Below are positions 31,856 through 44,200 of a stretch of 64,000 nt of DNA, piece by piece. The DNA lies in the NCBI RefSeq assembly GCF_050908995.1, contig NC_135124.1:3224001-3288000 (forward strand), given 5' to 3'. A program made the translations under genes and the position numbers. The DNA comes from Andrena cerasifolii. Taxonomy: Eukaryota; Arthropoda; Insecta; Hymenoptera; Andrenidae. Numbering within the stretch: the first letter of the stretch is position 1; the number at the start of each line of letters is the position of its first letter. A model generated the notes under the pieces. That model made no database searches, was not told the origin of the DNA, and worked only from the letters and a program-made list of their open reading frames with translations.

Positions 31856-31907
31856 CTTGTAATAAAGGGTTTTGACCCGTTGATGTCAAATAAATAATAA
31901 TAATAAC

Positions 31908-32519
31908 GTCCTAGTTCTGGCCTCACTTGGAGTATAGGTCCGCTATTTGGTCTCTCCACGTGACTAAATATAAGATGGAATTGTAGAGGGTTCAGCGAAG
32001 CTTTTTTGCGTTTCTTGGCGCACAAAGTGGGGCAAACCCTTCCACGCTATGATCACGACTATGGGCCAATTATGCGTAAATTCAGCATTCAGTCACTAAA
32101 CAACCTGACCTTTTTGTTTAAGATTATTAATGGCTTGGTGTGCAGCCCGCGTGTCATTAGTTTAGTTAATTTTAATGTTCCGGAACGGGCTATCAGGCAT
32201 ACTCTGCTCTTCAGACCTCGCATTTATACCTCTAGATTTGGTCTTACCGACCCCATTAGCTGAATTTGTAATCTGGCTAACACTTATAAGGAGATTGATT
32301 TTTTCCATGGCTCTCTCCTTCCACTTTTAAAACTAGTGTCTATAGAACAGTAACAAATATTGTTATGCCTTGATAGTTATGCACATTTTTCAGGTTTCAT
32401 AATCTTATAATTCTTTTTCTTTTCTGTGGAGCATCCGTCTCTACCATGTATAATTTATTACCAATTCTTTTATGAAATGGGTCTTACCCGTACATGTGAA
32501 ATAAATAAATAAATAAACA
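31908..32519 (+). pseudogene. 5'-truncated LINE: C-terminal part of the reverse-transcriptase ORF and 3' UTR
   Basis: Translation gives LEYRSAIWSLHVTKYKMEL, a stop, RVQRSF, a one-base shift, then FLAHKVGQTLPRYDHDYG, IMRKFSIQSLNNL, FLFKIINGLVCSP, VPERAIRHTLLFRPR and FGLTDPIS. This is the region downstream of the RT in Jockey/CR1-like insect LINEs (IERVQRRFLRFL ... FLFKIL.G ... RT.H..F..P). It ends ATGGGTCTTACCCGTACATG followed by AAATAAATAAATAAATAAAC, a LINE-type tail. A similar tail lacking coding sequence lies just upstream (31861-31906). Stop codons and the shift show it is dead. Confidence 0.85.
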
Positions 32520-32803
32520 ATTGACTTTCTACGTTGAAATGAATAATTCTCAGAACATTTAAAACTTTTATTTGTTACAAATTCATTGGCGAATAATGAG
32601 ACGTAGTGAAAGAAAATTAAATAAGGGGGACGAAACGAATTCATGACAAATGTTCTGCGGAGCATAATGACAATAGAGACATGTTTCTACGGATAACAAT
32701 AATTTATTCATAAATACACTGAAATGGTCAATATTGTCCGTAGTAAAATGTATGTAGGTAACGAAAACGACGATGTTTTTCCATTCTCAACTAACCGCGT
32801 GTC

Positions 32804-32995
32804 CAGGGATGCCAGGAATGTTCCTGACACACAGATTGTCACTGGAGGGGGAACCAACCTTGGCGTCGATTGGTTTGGAGCCAACATCTAGTTTGGCGTC
32901 GATTGGTTGGACGTCACGGCGTCATCACGTGCATGCGTGGCGTGTTCCCCCTCCACCGATAATTTTGTGCGTCAGGAACATTCCTGGCAACCCTG
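32804..32995. mobile_element. hAT-like MITE, 192 bp
   Basis: Ends CAGGGATGCCAGGAATGTTC and GAACATTCCTGGCAACCCTG. Flanks CGCGTGTC and CACGAGTT agree at five of eight bases. Inside, GGCGTCGATTGGTTKGA occurs twice in tandem. Confidence 0.78.
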
Positions 32996-33476
32996 CACGA
33001 GTTACATCTTCTACAAATTACGATTTCATCATTTTTTTGCCTTTTTCATTACATGGACTTCCCGAGCCCCGGCTATATTCGTGTATCTGTGCCATGGATT
33101 TATAAACATTCGCCTGTAAAATTTAAGAGATCCTTTGACTATTTCTTTTTCTCTTCTTGTTAGTATTCCATCGAAAACTATTTTCTGTATGGAGAGTAAC
33201 AGATCTATAAGTAATCTACGCTATATAAAAAGTGTTCCAATAACTCTCAATTTTAAACTTAATTATATAATTTCATTCTTTAACGGATCACATGATGGTA
33301 TGACTTGAAAATCGTGAATGAAAATTCTGCTGTCTAGTATGAGAAATTTTCCGAAGTTTTTATTAATTTAAATAACTGTTTTTTAGATAGTTTTCAAGAT
33401 ACATCATATAATGGAAAATAAATAAAGTATGACGAAAATTATAATGTGAAGAAGGATTTTGCACAAGTCTCTATAT

Positions 33477-34177
33477 CCCACATAGCACACACGCGTCTTA
33501 AAGACGTCCAGGTCAGACGTTCAGCAACGTCCAGAAAACGTCTTAAAGACGTCCATAGTTACAAAACGATATATCTTTAAAACGTTTAAACACGCCTTGG
33601 TTGGGTCCGAAATAGGCCTTTAAAGACGTCTTGGTTAGGTTCGAAATAGACGTTTAAAAGGCGTTTTACTGAAAATACTGAAACAAATATACAAAAACTG
33701 TATAAAAATAGTATGAACATTGTATAAAAACTGTTTCAAAACAGTATAAAATCTGTATGACAACGGTATAAAAACTGTATAAAACCTGTTTGCAAACATT
33801 CGTTCAAAAACATTTAAATCAATGCCTCTGTGTTTTTGGTTTTCCATTGATTATGAGAGCAAATGTTCATAAACATTTGTATGTATTTAGATCCGATTAG
33901 GCTTAACATGTTTGATCTATCCATTCGTTGTCGATGGTTCGGATTAAACAGCAGCTACAATCCCTGGTTTCCTCTGGTGTGTCGACATTTGCCAGATAGG
34001 ATAGAGACGGTTTAGAGTGGTCCACAAGACCTGACCAAAGGACGTCCATAAGACGTGTTCAAAAGACGTCTTAAAGACGCGTCCAAAAGACGTCTTAAAG
34101 ACGTCCAAAGTTACAAATCAGGACGTCAAGCATTGAGCCAAAAATGGACGTCCTTAAGACGCCATGTGCTTTGTGGG
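33477..34177. mobile_element. MITE with CCCACATAGCACAC ends and many GACGTC repeats
   Basis: Left CCCACATAGCACACACGCGT and right GACGCCATGTGCTTTGTGGG are mirrored. Near both ends TTAAAGACGTCC repeats again and again, giving many GACGTC palindromes. The centre (33680-33800) repeats TATAAAAACTG. A short sister copy follows at 34302-34410. Confidence 0.78.
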
Positions 34178-34301
34178 CACATCATAGCCACAGTTTTTTA
34201 AATAAAGTTGCTGGGAGCAATAGCTACTTTAGAGACACATTCAGATAACATTCAAATTTAGCAGCAATTCTATTTGGATCTCATAATTAGGTTACACCTC
34301 T

Positions 34302-34410
34302 CCCAGATAGCACACAGACGTCTAAAGGCGCCCAAAAGACGTCCTAAAGCCGTCCAGACCTAAAACATCTTCCAGACCTTGACGTCTTCAAGACGTCTGT
34401 GCTATGTGGG
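34302..34410. mobile_element. Short sister copy of the CCCACATAGCAC MITE
   Basis: 109 bp: CCCAGATAGCACACAGACGT at the left, ACGTCTGTGCTATGTGGG at the right, with AAAAGACGTCC inside. No TSD found. Confidence 0.8.
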
Positions 34411-35975
34411 TCTATGTCATTCCATAAAATGACCAGCATGTAACGTACTTTGTATAATACTACGAATGGCCTCTTCACATTATAAACTTTAGAAAGTTTA
34501 ATGAAAAAAAATTGTAACGTTGTCATCAATACCAGACTGAAGTTTCCATCACAGAGTTAGAATTTTTACAGGCATAGGTATATATATTTTGTATTCAGAA
34601 AATAGTTTTCAATTGTGTGTAAAAATGTATTTGCAGCTTTTTGTAATTTATTGAACATCTAAAGACCGAGATAGTAAGTCAAGTTACCTCTTATGTAAAT
34701 ATATATATACATCTTTTTTCCTTTTACAATGGTGAGTCGGGCGAATGTTTACAAAAAGTGATGCCAGAGGCGCTTTTAAGACCGCGGTGGTATAATACGC
34801 GTCGTAGGTAACAAAACTACTTTCAGAATCGCTACAGGATACGTCCTCTTGTCGTAGGAATCCATATTAAATGCACAGATGAGCTCTAAATTTCATAAAC
34901 TGCGTACTTACACAATAAATCACATATCTTGGTTAAGAAACAATCAAACAAATCGCGGACTCGAAGAACCTTGTGCGCTTTCATATGGCCCTTTTGTACA
35001 CACATCCCTTACACCTATGAAACAAATTTTATTTAAATTAACTTGTTAAATAATCTTACTAGTCTGGACAATAAATAAATAGAATCGTAGAACCAACAAA
35101 CAAAAAAGACATACGCGACGAAAAACAATTTCAACGGTCGAAAGCGCGACTTTCGAATTTTTATGCAATTCAATCATCAATGCTTTCTTTCCTCTTTTTT
35201 TTTAAATCTAGTGTCCCATTTTTAAAAAATTTTACGCGATACATACATGGATTCGCGCGACAGGACAATTGGGGTCCTAAGGCAAGTCGTCGATGTTGGA
35301 TTGTCGCACTTGTTGCTATTGCTGTTGTTAATTCGTGGGACGAATAATGCTTTGCATGACTCGTCGAATAGTTTCGCTCGCAATCGTCGATTGCCACGAT
35401 AAAGTTGTACATTTAATTGACTCTGTCCTAGTCGCGGTCTTAACAGTAAACCATCGTACCTCGTAAATGACTCGAGCTCGATTTCTCAAAAGATATTCTG
35501 TGGGAAGACAAACGAACATCGAGCTCGAGTCTTCTATTCGTAGAATCGATTATTTTCATCGACTCTCTGCTTAAGTCCATGGTTGGATCGCGCCAATGTT
35601 TCTTCCTTCACGTCCATTGTTAAATAATAAAAAACCTAAGTCGATTCGTTACTTCGTAGGAAGGTCTAGAGATTTTTCAGACGATAATTCACTCGTTAAA
35701 CATCAATAAAATGACGAGTCAAGAAGTATTGACAATTTCTTCTGTTTACTTACGAATTAACTTACTAATTAACGGAAGTGAATTATTTCTAAGTTCAGAC
35801 ATGTAAATATACTGATTTCTTGATATATAGTGATATAGACTTGCAATATACTGAAAACCCTTGTTCTATAGATAATGCGCAGTTTGATTTCAATAAAAGA
35901 AATAGGTGGAAACTTTATGTTAATTTAGTTACTTATGATACTTTGGATAGTAGATTGACAACGAGTAATAAAGGA

Positions 35976-36913
35976 CAATGTTAAGTCCCAGAGGGCATTA
36001 CTGATCTACGAGCGCACAGCGACTGCTGTACACAGAGTTAGGAGCGATGGGGCCGCAGTGATGGAGGGGGAAACACCTACAGGAGCTGTGGTAATGTGTG
36101 CGCGAACTGACGCCAGCGCCAAGCCAGCCGAGTGGCCTCAGCGCGAAGCTAACCACGGCCAACCGGCGTCGACAATCTATTTCCCGGCGACGCTAGGTGG
36201 CCGTGGGTAGCTTCGCGTTCGCGCCACTTGGCTGGCTTGGCGCTGGTATCAGTTTCCCCCTCCATCACTGCGGTCCCATCGCTCCTAACTCTAGCTATAC
36301 ACCAGCGCCGTCCAACTTGCATTGGCGCACAGCCGCGGCCGATTCGAAGTAACAGGGAACGTCGGTGTCGCGCGTGTCGTCTGAGCTTCCTTGCCTACGG
36401 AAATGTCGCGGTCTCCTTTTCAGCGTCGCGCGATTTCCTTGACGATAAGTCACGCTGCTCGAAAGGAAGGTTGGAGGGGATGTAGACGCAAAGGGACCCC
36501 TTCGCTGGACAGCGCTGCTATACACCATTGGAAAGATCACGACAAGACGAAAAATGGCCTCAATTGTTTTGAACAAAAGAAAACGGTAGTAAAAGCCCAT
36601 GCGGCCCGAGCCTAACACGGCCCTGAAATGAAGGTCATGAGGCACATTTGCCGCCCCATCCTGCTAGGGAATCGCTTACATCCCTCGGTTTCTTCTCAGG
36701 TGCCTACCCAAAGTCCCTCGGGCCGGATGGGTTAGGGATTTTACTACCGGTTTCTTTTGTTCAAAACAATTGAGGGCATTTTTCGAGGTGATTCCATCTG
36801 ATTTCGAAGTTAAAAATTGTATCAATCGATTCGTTTTGGCGAGATCTTTCCAATGGTGTACAGCAATTGCTGTACGCTCATAGATCACTAATCCCTCTGG
36901 GACTTAACATTGC
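35976..36913. mobile_element. TIR element (~938 bp) with inner mirrored arms and a nested hAT MITE
   Basis: Outer ends CAATGTTAAGTCCCAGAGGG and CCTCTGGGACTTAACATTG, continuing through CATTACTGATCTACGAGCG. A second mirrored pair lies inside (36528-36580 and 36745-36865: TTGTTTTGAACAAAAGAAA, TACACCATTGGAAAGATC). The 261-bp hAT-like MITE at 36033-36293 is inserted in its left arm. No transposase seen. Confidence 0.72.
36033..36293. mobile_element. hAT-like MITE nested in the TIR element (copy 1 of CAGAGYTAGGAG family)
   Basis: Starts CAGAGTTAGGAGCGATGGGG, ends CATCGCTCCTAACTCTA. Flanks GCTGTACA (36025-36032) and GCTATACA (36294-36301), one change. The same family has a copy at 40090-40252. Arms contain GATGGAGGGGGAAAC and GCCAAGCCAGCC. 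Confidence 0.82.
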
Positions 36914-38251
36914 GCTTAAACTGCTATAATCAGTTATATGACTCTCACTCAATATGCGATAGTTGAAATATATCGGCCGGTCAGAGCCAGTGGGACCGAG
37001 GGGTAACTCCCACCATGCCAGTTGCTTGCGTCGATGATCCTTTTCTTAACGTTTTCACTCCTTCCGAGGCTGCGCCACAGGAGGAAGCGAGCAGTATTCC
37101 CGTTACTCTTCGCGACTCATTCGCGAGTAGGTGTGCAACTATTCAACTCGAAGTGACAAATTCACCAGCACGCGTTAGTTTCGCATGGAGAGGTTTGATT
37201 TCTCCTCGATCGTTGTTCACGAACCGCTCAGACCGGCCGATATCTGTGACCTTCACCATAGTTGAGGATTACAGTTATGTGGATCGAACAAGAAATTACT
37301 ACCGTGAAGGACACTGAATCTTGACCTACACATCTATTTAGTTCACTATGCATTACTATACTGACCTTTCTGACTGTGGTGTGCCTTGTTTATTATCATG
37401 AATAATAATATTATTAATAATTTATATATAAAATTTATCCAAGTCAGAAACGTTTCTCGAATTTGACCAGCTACCGATGATGCTATTCTACTTGTTGCTT
37501 TCCTTATTGATGGACGTCGAAGAAACTCCTGCGCGATCGTCTAGATTTAAAATACTCATGATTTCTCGGCGCGAAATGCCTTTTTTTCTTATCCAAGAAC
37601 TAGTCGATCAATCGATATACAGTTTATGTGCTTTGGTTACAATAACTCTACGTTGCTCGATGTGTATTACGATCATTTTGATATTTCTATCATATTACTT
37701 ACGACAATCGATGTAATGCACGCCGAGCAGAATCAGCTAGTTAACTGCCCGACTACAACAAATCCGGTAGAATCACCTTGAGACACTCAGAAATTCGAGA
37801 ATTGAAACGCTCGCGGCGCTGAAAACGATAACTCGAAAAGTCACAAATTAATCTGATTCCACGAGAGAACGGGTGAATGATATAAATTCGATCAGGCGTG
37901 AAAACTGGAATCCCCGAATCTTTCATTTCTTCTCTTAACGTGTCGCTCTACACGTAGGCTGTTCTCGAAATCGATTGTGTCGAAAAACTGAACCGATGAT
38001 TTTAGATATCTCAATCTTCATTTCATGAATCTTTCTCTTTTTACGATAAAACGTTGTTCACGATATTCTAAATCACACGATTCCCCAAATAACCGATTTT
38101 TCACAGAGGAACAGCACCGACAGATCATTAATAATACATGTAACAAATAGGTATTAATTGACGTTGTGAACGATTGATCGCTCCTTTTGGTATGCGATTG
38201 CTCGTGCGAAGTCAACTGAAAGTTGTAGTGAAGTCGCTGAGAAACGATTAT

Positions 38252-41200
38252 TTAGTCGCTTTTGTTGATGATTTCTACTTCCTCGATCTCGTTGGGTTGC
38301 ATGTCCGTGTCGCCCCATCCCCATTTTGCACCCTCGTGACTGTGGTGGTGTATGTTTTCGTGTTTGTACCTGGTGACGAAAATTCAAAGATATTCCTACG
38401 CGATCTTTTTGAAAAATGAATGTATTCTAATTACTTTATTCTAATTCCATCTATCACCTTCAGCATACCCTTCATTTAGCAGAATCAGTTTTAATAATGT
38501 CCTAAGACGCCACCAATTTGAAACATTTCCATTTTCAAGTTCAATTTGATTTTAAACGTCTAGGTATCCTTTAACAAATTTCTAATTTATTTACTTCAAA
38601 TCTCTAATTTTCATTTTTTTTTCAATATAATTCGTTTGGCACCCGCCATTATCATCTTTACTCAAAATTCATAAGTTAGATACTGTCTAAATTAAGCTCA
38701 ACTTTAAAACTTCTCTCTATCTATTCGTCATGAAAAATTGCACAAAGGGAATTGTTGAGGATCGAAGAATTGTAATTTAGTTTCGTTCAACCTCCTCGAC
38801 ATCTAATTTTCTTAAATAATCTCTATTCAATCTCAATTTTTTTTTCGTTTAACGATTTTTTGATAAAAAGAAATCTCCGATGTCTTTGACATTTTTGCCA
38901 CTTTCGTTACTTTCCTATTCCGAAATGTTGGATTTATTATACGCATATGTACCTTGATCCATCACCGGTTCTGGCCGCCCGTTTCATTACCACTTCCGCA
39001 GGGACGGTTTTCATATCGTACGCCCAACCCATGCGAGCACAAAAATCAATGAATGCTGTAGTGAAGTTGGTCCTGTAATTTCCTAATTCGGCAGCTTTAT
39101 AGTCCCATGGGAACACATGGTGGTAGTTATGCCAGCCCTCGCCGATTGCGCATATGGCCACGCTGAGATTTTCAGTGGGGCCTATTGTTCTGGAAATTCA
39201 TATAGAATTTATAAGATTCCACCGCTGTGTCAATCAAAGAATATTTGTAAAAGCATGGCCATACAGGCCCCCATACACCAACGGGCAGGCACGACGAGCA
39301 TGCTTTATGGAGGCCTTATCCATGAAACACAAAAAATAAAACAACGAGATAGTGTGTTGTGAAGTGTGATCTAATTTATATGAAAATAAAAATGTGCGCA
39401 TATTGAGATACGAAAGTAGAGTTAAGGTGCGTATTCATTTGTTGCGTATCAGACTACCAGTGAACCAGCGGCCGTAGCCGTGATGGAGACACTGGTTCTC
39501 GTTAGATCACCGAAGTTAAGCATCACGGGGCGGGTACTGCGGAAAGATGGGTGACCGTCCGACCACCTTTTCTCCCGGTGCGCCGCTGCTGCTGGGACCC
39601 GAAGGAGAGAGAAGAGGAAAAAGATAACAGACTATAATTATAATATAGTTCGCGTTGGGCAATATAAGGGCTCCCCCAAAACAACGCGAATTTCGTGGCG
39701 CGGAGCGGATCCACCGCGGATCGGATAACACGCTACATAAGCTGCTACATATAAAAAACTGCTGCCTTATCTGATCCGCGGAGCGGATATTCGCGTTGGT
39801 TTGGGGGAGCCTTTAAAGCGGATGGGCTTTAAAACGCCATTCTGTTTAACAGGAAAACAAAAATACAAATACAAAATACAAAAAACAGACTATCAGTGTG
39901 TGGAGTCCCCACTGTGGACGGGCAGTAGTGTTGCACCGTCGCGTATCACAATTTGATATACAGATACGCAACAGCATCAGTGATGATGCGGGAAAAAGTT
40001 ACACACCGTTGCACCGTATCGTATCACTGGATGATACGCAACGGTGATACGATACGGGGATACGCAACAAATGCATACGCATCTTAATGCAGAGCTAGGA
40101 GCGATGGGGCCGCAGTGAATGGAGGGAGAAACACCTACAGCAATAGTGGTTATGTGTGCATGAACTGCGCCTGCGTCAGTCACGCTGACATTACCACCGC
40201 TACTGTAGGTGTTTCCCCCTCCATCACTGCGGCTCCATCCCTCCTAAATCTGCCTTAATGTAACTATTTGCATACATGAATGTGCGTAAAACCATGTTCT
40301 TATACATAATCGATGCGTGACGCAGAACACAGATGAATTATTTAAAGAGACAGATGTTGCAAAAGCAGTGGACATAACAGACGGGTTTCAACCCTGGAAA
40401 TGTGTATGGGGGACATTTCCGTTTGGGCCATTTCTTCATCTCTTATTAACTTTTCATGTTGCGTGTACCCACATCGCGAGCACACGCGCCGATTATCTTT
40501 TTAATCCTCTTGAGGATGTAAGACCAACGTAACCGTCGTAGTACGTGTCTGCAACGATTGTTACTTGCCAAATTAGCTAGTGGTGCCGGGTTTTATGATA
40601 GCCTTTGTAATATGTAGTTGACGGAACGGGATAACTATTTAAAACTACCTTGAAGTGGTGACTGTTTTGCAGACGTTTTGAATGAACTTGTGTTTATTTC
40701 AGAGACCATAATTGTTATAACCAAAATTTTAAAAGTTATGGCATAAGTGTATCTTTCTTTACATTATTTTGGTTATGAATAACCATTATCGATGATTTCA
40801 TAAAATCAAATACAACTCATGTAATCTTGATTATTATTACTTCAAAAAAATAATTTACATACTTTAAATATCCATAAATGTGTATGCAAAAAACTTGTGC
40901 AAAAAATCTTATCGTTCCTTTCAATACAAATCCTAAAAAAGAGGTAATAAATGGCAGTCGAAATAGACTATTTAGAACACCTCCTTAACTGATGTTATAT
41001 CTGTTCGGAACCAAAGAACTACCGGGTAGATATACTGCACTCCTGCAGTGTTTACATTGACATCGGTCACATCCCGCCCTTGGACGGGCAGGGAAACCGG
41101 CAGGTATAGTAATCGCCAGTTATGAGTCCGTTTTTTCCGCCCGTTGAGAGTCCGGCGACTATCCCCACCATTTCTTGGAAACCTGCGGATGAGAGTGAGA

Positions 41201-44200
41201 GAACCGGACAACGAGCGAGAGGAAACGAAAGGGTTGACACAGCCACTGGCCGCGCGGAACCATGTCCGCAACCCACTATGAGTCCGCCGCCAGCCTCGTT
41301 TGACGGACTCATAACGGGCGATTACTGTGAAGCGTTACGAGCAATCGCCTGCGTCGGGCCCATAGACAGTAGTGGGGGCTGCGCAGATCGGTCGTAAAAC
41401 GGTATGGGCGTTCGCTTTTTCTTAGGATGGATTCAGTATAGTAGGTGATTGATTATTGTTTCTTTTATTGCAGTAGGGTGATTTTGTTTTTTAATAAGGT
41501 ATGCATCGCCCATATCTTATAGCAAGCAAGCGTGTAATAAATCCCAATTTTTAAAAGGCAAGATGAACATTTCGCATAATGATTTTTGGAAAGAAATTCT
41601 GTGTTACTACCAAAGTTTCATTCGCCGCATACAAGACAGAAATCGCTTGTAAGGAAATGCCCTTGTAAGGAAAAGCGGGTTGAGGGCGAAATTATAATTT
41701 TATACCATAGCTTCTAGAATTTAGTGTTGTATAAAATTTAGATACAAATTAAATTAATACCCATACAGTGTATGTATTGATACCCGCTTGATAAAATTAA
41801 CATTTTGCACCAGTGTCGCATAAAATGGGATGCTGATTTTAATAGGAGAAAAGTATATATATGTATAGTATATTGTGTCAAATGAAAATGGAGGAGAAAA
41901 GAAACACAGAAGGGAGGACAGTATAAATTCGTTGGAAAGCATTCTAGTGCTAAATGTATTAACATCCAATTCAAGATATGTAATAATTATTTTTTATTAC
42001 TTACTGATCATAGGGTTTCATGCCCCATATGTGGGCCGCAGAATTCACCAACCACGTCAGGTTTAAGGTCAAGGTGTATCTAAATAAGGTGGCGTACCAC
42101 GAATTCATTGGTTTCTCGTTCCAGAAATAACAAGGTACCCACATGGGAATTAGGAAGCAGCAGATGGGCATCAATACGAGATACAGCCTAAAAAACAAAA
42201 CAGAAAGGTTCAGGTCATAGGGTCTTAAACAGCTGTCATTCTGGTTATTGACTTGAGTGAAAAAAGAAGGAACAGTTTTTCAGCTCAAATAATTAGTTTT
42301 GTAACACGTTATTATAGTCAAATTAACGAAAGAAGGCGCCTTGGGACCGGGGCCAGAATTTGCGACGTTGCCGCTACTTCAGGCTGGCGATTGGTGCTTC
42401 CCCTACGCGGCTCCCTACGCCTTGGCCAATGACTTTCGACTACTTAGCTGTGGGCCTAGAGTAATCGTTGTCCTTGTCGGGTGTATATTGCTATCCTCTT
42501 CCAGAGGGCGAACCCAACGTCCTTCCCATAGCGGAATCCGCGCCATGCAGAATGAATGGCGGACAAGTCGAGGAACACAGGCTCATAGGATGCTTATTCT
42601 ATTTAGTGTCATTCCACGGTAAATCGATCAGTTTTTACACTCGATGTCAGGGATTTTGTTCAAACTGAAATATTAGGAAGGGATTTCAGTCATCACTTTG
42701 CTGGTTTTGAATTTCTTCATTTTTTGCCTGTTTTCACGAAACCGAGCTGTACTTGTGAATTTTTATCTCGGAAACTCTTTATCGTATTGAATTCATTATT
42801 TTTTTATTTTAATCTAGAAAGTTCGGGCTATTCTAATACTCTTTTTCATATTGAAAAATTAATTTTGTAATTTTGAAAATTATAACCAAAGTTTTATTTT
42901 GCAAATTTCACGTACGAAATATTCTGCTTTCGAGCATGGAATTTTGAAAATTAACGTCAGCATAAGCTGTTATTAACCGATGAAGAGTTTCATTAATCCA
43001 CTCATGGCCAATGACATTCTTTTTATGATGATCAGGTCTATACATACTATCACCTTCTTTAATTGTTGATTATTTGTGAAAAATGAAGGAATCTGCTTTA
43101 TCGAGCGAGAGAGAGAGAGACACACAGTTGCGCTTGAAGATAGAAAGAGACGTCCGATCTGCTACGCAACGTGGCAACGTCGCACGAAGTACGGAGCAGG
43201 CATTGGGTCTCTCCCGAGCCACGCGCGCCGGCCTGCGGGCCGACCAGGCGCCTTCTTTCGTTAATTCGACTATAGTAAGTCTTAAATATTTCCTTGTAAT
43301 TTCTTTTAATCGGCCATATTTTGAAAATATGCATAGAGAATGTGTTAATAAGTTTCTACCTTCTCTGCCAAACGATGATAGGATCCCGTTCTAGATCGCT
43401 CATGTCAACAATGGCGCCTTTTTTTAATACATCAGGATGTTTGCGAACCAACAGCCAGCCCATATGCGAGAAGAAGAATCCTCTTTGCGCGTTGTGCGGG
43501 TCCGCGTCCGTGTCAGTAAATTTGTGATGCACTCTATGGTCCCTGACCCATTCATAGATATGATTCTGTGAAGCAACGGTCAAAATTACGTTCAAGGTAC
43601 GTTCATAGGAAATATTGGGAAAAAATCGAGAAGATCATCGCTATGTTATAGCAGGTATTATTTATTTGAATATAGAAATGAAAGGATCACTTGATATTTC
43701 CAATCTACAACAGTGAGTTGAATCCTTGAATCACTAAAAGTTATATATATGTTTTTAGATTTTTTGCCATATGAGATATTTAATATTTCAGCGTACTTAA
43801 ACTCTGGTACTTAATCCTAGAATTCTCTGACTAATTCTTTAGGACGACAGATAGTTAACACTTACTTGGAAGGCGATTGTTTGACAGATCATCAATACTA
43901 AACGCAACGGCCATTTTGCTTTGTAGGTTCGATGAGCCCATAGTCTATGAGCGCCAGCTGTGATGCCTAACGCCCCTACCAGTGACACCAGCACCACTAA
44001 AAATTCCAATGCATTACGAACATGCAGATTTATTAACAATAATTGGCTTTTATTTTGAAAATGATCATTGTAAATCGTAAAATCGCATAATACTAAAAAT
44101 AATCTGATAACTTATCAGAGTTTATATAGTCGTACTGACACAGCTTAAAACATTTGCTATAATTTGGGATCAGTATATTGATGGGACACTTTTTTACCTG

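Larger units (their letters stand above)
26283..38251. other. Intergenic region between the aminopeptidase and the desaturase
   Basis: No host gene recognised. It must hold the aminopeptidase promoter and 5' UTR (upstream of 26282) and the desaturase 3' UTR. A minus-strand AATAAA candidate lies at 37389-37394, about 860 bases past the desaturase stop. The rest is mostly the mobile elements listed separately. Stretches where I see nothing classifiable: about 26290-26720, 27050-28160, 29530-30800, 34420-35970 and 37320-38250. Confidence 0.6.
39426..40083. mobile_element. TTAA-flanked MITE hosting a 5S-derived SINE (desaturase intron 4)
   Basis: Ends GGTGCGTATTCATTTGTTGC and GCAACAAATGCATACGCATC, each next to TTAA (39422-39425, 40084-40087). 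Internal GATACGCAACGGTGATACG repeats. The SINE at 39463-39886 splits it. Confidence 0.72.

Noticed and set aside
37015..37317. 100-codon plus-strand frame as a gene
   Set aside because: Its start resembles, in short blocks, a repeat near 46120-46200 (TTTTCTYAACGTTTTC), and it shows no family motif.
39464..39575. Functional 5S rRNA gene
   Set aside because: It has several changes, lacks a clean 5S 3' end, continues into a SINE body with an A-rich tail and has a 12-bp target duplication.
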